Assembly: GCA_003601795.1 (NCBI GenBank)
Contig: PIXU01000002.1
Coordinates: 1-17,362, forward strand
Source of the DNA: Candidatus Methanophagales archaeon
GTDB taxonomy: Archaea; Halobacteriota; Syntropharchaeia; Alkanophagales; Methanospirareceae
Length of the DNA: 17,362 nucleotides
Direction: 5' to 3'
This document shows positions 13,226 to 17,362 of this stretch, piece by piece; within the stretch, counting starts at the first letter, position 1; each line of letters opens with the position of its first letter. The translations under genes and the position numbers were made by a program. The notes beneath the pieces are model-generated. The model was not told where the DNA came from and did no database searches. It saw only the letters and a program-made list of their open reading frames with translations.

Positions 13226-13957
13226 TTATTTCTCTTTCACCGCTATCTTCACCCTCGCAGGTCTTATAATCTTCTCACGAAATGCATAGCCTTTCTTAAT
13301 CACCTCTATTACCGTGTTCTCATGATAGTTTTCATTTACCTCCTTTGAAACAACCTCATGTCTAAAAGGGTCGAAAGGCTCTCCTTCTGCTTTTATTTCC
13401 TCGAGCCCTTTGCGTTCCAAAAGCTCTTTGAACTGTTTAAAAGTCATTTCCACTCCTTTTACCAACCCTTCCGAGTGTTCATTCTCTTTTGCATGAGCTA
13501 TTGCAACTTCTAAATTATCCTTGATCGGTAATAATTCCATTATAAAGCCTTCGATGAGATAATCGGCAAATTCACGTTTATCCTTTTCCGTTCTGCGCTT
13601 ATAGTTCTCAAACTCCGCTTTTAAATATTTTAAATCAGTTAGATATTTCTCGGCTTCTCCCTTCCCTTTTAATATCTTCTCTGTTTTCCTTTTCTTAGCT
13701 TCTAATTCCTCTTTTAGAACCTCCACAGTGTCTTCTATCTCATCCAGCTCTTCATCGCTTAGCTCTTGACTCTTCTTTCCCTCTAATATCGCTTTTATTC
13801 TCTCCAGCTCCTTTACTATTCCACTCAATTCGCCTTTCATGCCGCTCAGTTTGTCTATTTCCACCTCTACTTCCTTGCTGCAACCGCTGACTTCGTCTAA
13901 CAATCGCTTTACTACTTCCTTAAAGTCTTTTATTCTATTGCTGTTATCGTTACTCAT
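13226..13957 (-). CDS. grpE: GrpE nucleotide exchange factor
   Basis: GrpE releases ADP from DnaK (Hsp70) and acts as a dimer with a long paired helix. The 243 aa protein is on the long side: residues 1-110 are almost wholly charged coiled coil, then the family core EFENYKRRTEKDKREFADYL (about 115-134), LLPIKDNLEVAIAHA, GVEMTFKQFKELLERKGLEEI, FDPFRHEVVS and the C-terminal beta-domain motif VIKKGYAFREKIIRPARVKIA. An AAAGGA stretch precedes the ATG at 13957. In most archaea with Hsp70, grpE sits beside dnaK and dnaJ; here neither neighbour is dnaK (mptD convergent, mfnF divergent), so the gene stands alone. Confidence 0.94.
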   Translation of the reverse strand: MSNDNSNRIKDFKEVVKRLLDEVSGCSKEVEVEIDKLSGMKGELSGIVKELERIKAILEGKKSQELSDEELDEIEDTVEVLKEELEAKKRKTEKILKGKGEAEKYLTDLKYLKAEFENYKRRTEKDKREFADYLIEGFIMELLPIKDNLEVAIAHAKENEHSEGLVKGVEMTFKQFKELLERKGLEEIKAEGEPFDPFRHEVVSKEVNENYHENTVIEVIKKGYAFREKIIRPARVKIAVKEK

Positions 13958-13976
13958 ACATCCTTTCTTTCTGATC

Positions 13977-14023
13977 TTTTAGTTTTTATTTTTAGTTTAG
14001 TTAGTTTTAGTTATTTAGTTTAG
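13977..14023. repeat. TTAG-rich low-complexity repeat in the grpE/mfnF promoter region
   Basis: Within 47 nt the tetramer TTAG occurs seven times, as irregular TTTTAG/TTTAG/TTAG units. It fills most of the spacer between the divergent starts of grpE and mfnF. It may contain the TATA boxes of both genes; a regulatory role is conjecture. Confidence 0.5.
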
Positions 14024-14038
14024 TGCAAACTTTTTCTT

Positions 14039-15070
14039 ATGTTCGCAGGCATAGATGTAGGGGGTGCGAATACAAAAGTAGCAACTTCAGCTACTGATGG
14101 GTTTATAGATACAATTTATGCACCCTTGTGGAAAAATAAAGCCATTCTATACGATGTGCTATTAGAGGTGAAACGGAAGTTCGAGATAGGAGCTCAGGCG
14201 GGGATAGAAGCAGTAGGTGTGGTGATGACAGGAGAGCTGTGTGATTGCTTTACGACGAAAAGAGAGGGGGTCTTACACATAAAAAAGACTTTGTCCAGAG
14301 TATTCAAAGATGTTAAATTTTTCGACATCGATTGTGCTTTCCGAGACGGTTCAGAAGTAGATAAAGACCCTCTTTCATTCGCATCTACAAACTGGCTTGC
14401 CTCGGCGAAGCTCTTATCTGAGCAATACAAAGATGCAATATTTATTGACATCGGCAGCACCACAACCGATGTAATTCCAATAGTGAGGGGCGAAATAAAG
14501 GCGAAGAGAACAGACCTCGGAAGACTAAAATTCGGCGAATTAATCTATTCCGGCGTCTTAAGAACTAACCTTGCCACGCTGTTGAAAAAAGTGGAGATAG
14601 GAGAAAAGGGAGAAAATTGCAGGACTTCCTCAGAACTTTTTGCGATAACCGCCGATGCTTACCGCGTCCTCGGATACTTAAATAAAGATGATTACCGCTG
14701 TGAGAGTCCAGATAGTCATGCCTTCGCAGGTCGAGAAAATGAGGGAAAAAGCCGGATAAGTGCGATGCGAAGGCTGGCAAGAGTTGTATGCTGCGACCTT
14801 GAAGAGATAGGAGAGGACAGCGTGGTTAGTATTGCAGAGCAGGTAAAGGAAGCACAAGTAGCGGAGTTAGTTGCTTCGATGAAGAGCATGAAACAAAAAT
14901 ATGAGTTGAAAATGGTGGTATCAGCAGGGATTGGAGATTTTATCGTGAAAGAAGCGGCGGATTTACTTAATATCGAGTTCTTATCGCTTTCTTCTCGCTA
15001 TGGTAAGGAAATATCAGCGGTATTCCCTGCTTATGCGGTGACGAAGTTGTTAGAACAAACCTTTTCTTAG
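14039..15070 (+). CDS. mfnF: Methanofuran biosynthesis protein MfnF (ASKHA-fold, H4MPT-linked C1 transfer family)
   Basis: MfnF joins the aminomethylfuran and gamma-glutamyltyramine parts of methanofuran, the first C1 carrier of methanogenesis and its reversal. The 343 aa length fits the family formerly named hydantoinase/oxoprolinase-like H4MPT-linked C1 transfer protein. Nucleotide-binding motifs are FAGIDVGGANTKVA (2-15) and FIDIGSTTTDVIPI (135-148), with VMTGELCDCF (62-71) and DLGRLKFGELIYSGV between the halves. The ATG at 14039 has no Shine-Dalgarno and follows a TTAG-rich AT spacer, suggesting a leaderless message. It is the last intact gene before the decayed region. Confidence 0.9.
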   Translation: MFAGIDVGGANTKVATSATDGFIDTIYAPLWKNKAILYDVLLEVKRKFEIGAQAGIEAVGVVMTGELCDCFTTKREGVLHIKKTLSRVFKDVKFFDIDCAFRDGSEVDKDPLSFASTNWLASAKLLSEQYKDAIFIDIGSTTTDVIPIVRGEIKAKRTDLGRLKFGELIYSGVLRTNLATLLKKVEIGEKGENCRTSSELFAITADAYRVLGYLNKDDYRCESPDSHAFAGRENEGKSRISAMRRLARVVCCDLEEIGEDSVVSIAEQVKEAQVAELVASMKSMKQKYELKMVVSAGIGDFIVKEAADLLNIEFLSLSSRYGKEISAVFPAYAVTKLLEQTFS

Positions 15071-15114
15071 CAAACTTAATTGTCCCATTTTGAAATTTGG
15101 AAATGCAAAAATAA

Positions 15115-15776
15115 GATTACGCTATTCTCCTCGAAGGAGTGGTAAATCGGATGAGAGCGATGGGGATAAAAATAGGAACGATGTTTTTGGACCGGGAGTT
15201 CTTCAACCTCGTTTCGATTCTGGCGCTATTCAACCTCGGCGCTGATTTCATTATGGCTGCGAAGTAACAAGCGGATAAAAAGGATGTTAGAGGAGCACAA
15301 GAGAAAAAACGGCGTCATACCAGTGATCTTCAATTACCACTTCGAGGATAAAAGGAGTTCCGACCGAGTTTTATTTGGTGGCGATACCAAACCCAGACTA
15401 CGACCCAAGGGGCGATAGAAAGAAGAACGAGTTCCTGCTATTCGCCACCAGTAAGCGAGTTCCTGAGGAGTACAGGAGAAGATGGAACATAGAAACAGGA
15501 TACAGGGTGAAAAACGAATTTAAGATAAGGACATGCTCAAAAAAGGGTGTTGCGAGAGTTCTCTTCTTTGTTGTTCAGAGCATCATGCACAATTTCCTGA
15601 ACGTGCAGAAGAGCATCCTCTCTATCGCCGCTTACGAATTGAAATCGCTCATCACTGAGGGCATACAGAAATACCTGTGCGATGGTAAATTCGTGAATAC
15701 GGTTTCCATCAGGGCATTTTATGCAAAAATGGCAGGTACAATGAGCGTAGGGTCATGGAACTTCGCTGTCGGTTAG
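15115..15776 (+). pseudogene. Decayed DDE transposase (IS4-superfamily type), 5'-truncated with two frameshifts
   Basis: Three fragments in different frames together read as the C-terminal two thirds of a DDE transposase. Fragment 1 (15115-15267) contains MRAMGIKIGTMFLDREFFN with the expected second catalytic Asp (LDREF). Fragment 2 (about 15263-15370) reads SNKRIKRMLEEHKRKNGVIP. Fragment 3 (about 15362-15776) contains FYLVAIPNPDYDPRGD and YRRRWNIETGYRVKNEF, the latter carrying the third catalytic Glu in the Y..RW.IE context of IS4-like transposases. Single-base shifts are needed near 15262-15265 and 15355-15365. The N-terminal third, with the first catalytic Asp, is missing: a stop at 15112-15114 precedes fragment 1. 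No terminal inverted repeats were found, so the element is a non-autonomous relic. Confidence 0.8.
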
Positions 15777-16060
15777 CCTCATCATGATCCGGACCTGCTC
15801 CAAGGCTATGATATCCTCCAGACATTAATAGCGTGAGCTATCTGTCTTTTAAACGGTTTCTGTGCGTTAATAAGAATAAAATCATACTTCTTATATCATT
15901 TCGGTATGGGAAGTGAACCAACACTTTCATGGCTCTGCCCTCTTTCAAATTCAATGCGAATATCCTCAAAATCTTTTATAGATAGACGCGTCAATGTGTT
16001 TAAAGGGTGTAGTGTGTTCGGAACTCCACAGTTTCGGAACTACTGATTGGAAGAGAAAGA
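15777..16060. other. Gene-poor stretch between transposase relic and ATPase remnant
   Basis: No gene is supportable here. A 46-codon plus frame (from 15906) and an overlapping 33-codon minus frame (ending near 15905) show no recognisable motif. I see no insertion-sequence ends or tRNA. The right end holds two direct copies of TTCGGAACT and the promoter of the next gene. Confidence 0.5.
16017..16041 (+). repeat. Direct repeat TTCGGAACT upstream of the ATPase promoter
   Basis: Two perfect copies of TTCGGAACT (16017-16025 and 16033-16041), 16 bp apart start to start, lie 20 bp ahead of the TATA box at 16061. The spacing is compatible with a tandem operator for the downstream cassette. Confidence 0.4.
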
Positions 16061-16070
16061 TTTTTATATT
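16061..16070 (+). promoter_or_regulatory. TATA box with BRE-like purines for the ATPase remnant
   Basis: TTTTTATATT is preceded by purine-rich GAAAGA (16055-16060), resembling an archaeal BRE/TATA pair. The expected start is 25-30 nt downstream, at or next to the ATG at 16098, so the message would be leaderless. Confidence 0.5.
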
Positions 16071-16097
16071 CCAAGCTTTGATGTGTGAGTGAAATAA

Positions 16098-17154
16098 ATG
16101 ATAGAAAAACTGACAGTTGAGAATTACAAGAGCTTTGGAGATAAGACAGAGATAGAACTTAGTAAGTTCAATGTGTTGGTAGACCGAGCATAAAATATGC
16201 TTTAAATAAAAGAGAAGGATATAAATCAGTTATTTTTAATGGTGAAGAAGATAGGGACATCTGCTTATCCATAGAAACCAAGGAAGAGAAAGGAGAAAGG
16301 ATTGAATACGCGGTTCGTATTGGATATTTAAATTAAAAGAAAATCCGGTAGAAGAACATCTTACGCTGGGTGAGAAAGACCTTATAAAAGGAGAGGAAGG
16401 AAAAGGACAATTTTGGAATCATAAAAAAGGGAAATATGAAGAATTTACACAGCCTAATTACCTATACTTAGGCTATTTAAATCGTAATTACAAAGAACAT
16501 GTTCATCCTTCGCAGTTAAAATTAGGAGAATTCCTGGAGGGAATAGAGGTTTACAATTTTGAACTTTCGAAGCTGAGGGAGAGAAAAAGCATAAGTGAGG
16601 AGGCACGCCTCAACAAAGATGGAAGTAATCTTTCTCAAGTCATACATTATCTCAGAAATAAAGATAGGGAGGCATACGCAGAGTTTGAAGATACGTTAAA
16701 AGCTGCTGTTCCTGAGGTTAAATATTTAGAAACGCCTCCAACAGATAGGGGTGAGGCTAACTTAGAAATAGTAGAAAGGGATTTAGAAAAAAGAATAGAC
16801 CTTTCAGAGATGTCGGATGGGATGCTGTGGCTGTTGGCTCACATTTACGCGTTTATGTCGCCGAAATCTCCTCCTTTGGTATGTTTTGAGGAACCTGAGA
16901 GTTACATACATCCAAGAGTGCTTGAGTTATTAGTGGACGTATTCAAATCCGTGGAAAATCAAGTGATAGTAACCACACACAATCCTTTCTTTGTAGATTT
17001 AGTTGACCCCGCGGACTTAATTATATTTGAGAAGAAAGAGGGTAAAACGACTTGTAGGAAGATAGAGAATCCAGAAGAAATGAAAGAGCGTGTGATAAAG
17101 GATATACCGCTTGGCGAGGTATGGTGTTCGGGAGAGATAGGCGGTGTGCCGTAA
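16098..17154 (+). pseudogene. Broken AAA/ABC-type ATPase (RecF/OLD-like), Walker A deleted
   Basis: Three frames together form one SMC/RecF-like ATPase of the type found in OLD and other defence systems. Fragment 1 (16098-16193) is the typical start MIEKLTVENYKSFGDKTEIE...FNVLV, but where the P-loop (GPNNSGKS-like) should follow it reads DRA-stop, so Walker A and tens of residues after it are missing. Fragment 2 (16193-16336, frame +2) continues KYALNKREGYKSVIFNGEED to RIGYLN-stop. Fragment 3 (about 16318-17154) carries the remainder, with the signature-like LSEMSDGMLWLLAHIYA, Walker B PPLVCFEEPESYIHP and the switch motif VIVTTHNPFFVDL. An ATG at 16810 inside fragment 3 gives an intact-looking 114 aa piece, but it is only the C-terminal lobe. 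ATP binding should be impossible. It overlaps a TOPRIM-like gene downstream. Confidence 0.8.
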
Positions 17155-17362
17155 AGTGGTAGGGGTGATAGTGGAAGGGGAATCAGATGAAAAGGTCTTG
17201 AAAGAGATTTTCTCAAAATATGGATTGAACGCCGAATTTAGGCAAGAACGTGGATTGAATGCAAAGAAAATGAAAAAGCGATAGAAGCAGTGGTGGGAAA
17301 GGAGGGCAAAGAGATTCCTGAACCTGAATCACTTAAAGATCCTAAAGAAGTAATGAAAGACA
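17144..17362 (+). pseudogene. Broken TOPRIM-like (DUF4276-like) protein, partial at window end
   Basis: The start GTG at 17144 overlaps the ATPase stop by 11 nt. The first fragment (17144-17284) reads VVGVIVEGESDEKVLKEIFS, matching the first TOPRIM motif (hydrophobic strand, E-G-x-S-D), then ends at a stop after KKMKKR. A second frame from about 17266 continues ENEKAIEAVVGKEGKEIPEP and PESLKDPKEVMKD to the window edge, similar to the C-terminal part of small TOPRIM/DUF4276-type proteins. The middle, with the remaining metal-binding acidic residues, appears deleted. Family naming is tentative; coupling to an AAA ATPase is typical of OLD-like and related anti-phage pairs. Confidence 0.55.

Noticed and set aside
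15115..15776. Programmed frameshifting in the transposase
   Set aside because: Two shifts plus loss of the N-terminal third and no slippery heptamer point to decay, not programmed recoding.
15906..16046. 46-codon plus frame and overlapping minus frame (KDFEDIRIEFERG)
   Set aside because: Both are short, overlap each other, lack ribosome sites and match no family I can name. The minus frame faintly recalls an ATPase N-terminus but is too short to call.
1..17362. CRISPR array
   Set aside because: No regularly spaced direct repeats of 24-40 nt were seen; the only repeats are short and low-complexity.

Overview
The window looks like part of a euryarchaeal chromosome from a methanogen or anaerobic methane/alkane-oxidising lineage. 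The evidence is a euryarchaeal PolD small subunit (DP1), a radical SAM protein of the tetraether-synthase (MJ0619) family, the methanopterin enzymes MptA and MptD, the methanofuran enzyme MfnF, TATA-box promoters, and tRNA genes that do not encode CCA. The AT-rich spacers, the GrpE and the bacterial-type GatA fit Methanomicrobia-related or ANME-type archaea. That finer placement is inference.

Layout. 1-2179 (minus): a tight operon of an N-terminally extended thioredoxin, polB (DP1) and the start of a cis-prenyltransferase (uppS) cut by the window edge. 2256-2445: an unannotated spacer with nested inverted repeats, a TATA box upstream and T-runs downstream, which I propose as a small RNA gene. 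2471-3949 (minus): the Tes-family radical SAM gene, with a palindromic TATA box at 4004-4013 shared with a divergent unit. That unit (plus) holds two overlapping small ORFs, gatA, and a 17-codon reading frame that begins like GatB. 5939-6877 (minus): a sodium/calcium-type exchanger. 7053-9578: truA (plus), thymidylate kinase behind tRNA-His (minus), aroD (plus), and tRNA-Met (minus), which overlaps the end of mptA. 9564-12093: mptA (minus), divergent from a HypE/PurM-like gene (plus), then a small membrane protein (minus). 12189-13215 (plus): a zinc-ribbon microprotein, an unrecognised gene and mptD. 13226-13957 (minus): grpE. 14039-15070 (plus): mfnF.

From 15.1 kb on, the window changes from compact intact core genes to decayed accessory DNA: a 5'-truncated, twice-frameshifted DDE transposase, a gene-poor 320 bp stretch, an AAA ATPase that has lost its Walker A segment and carries frameshifts, and a broken TOPRIM-like partner. 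The last two look like the remains of an ATPase/nuclease defence pair.

Themes. Several genes serve C1-carrier biosynthesis: mptA and mptD for tetrahydromethanopterin, mfnF for methanofuran, and possibly the radical SAM gene, whose family has been linked both to tetraether lipids and to pterin methylation. aroD (shikimate pathway), tmk and polB (DNA precursors and replication), and truA, gatA and two tRNAs (translation) are housekeeping. The least explained items are the candidate RNA at about 2265-2440, the mptA/tRNA-Met overlap, the thymidylate kinase P-loop without its lysine, and the broken genes around gatA.
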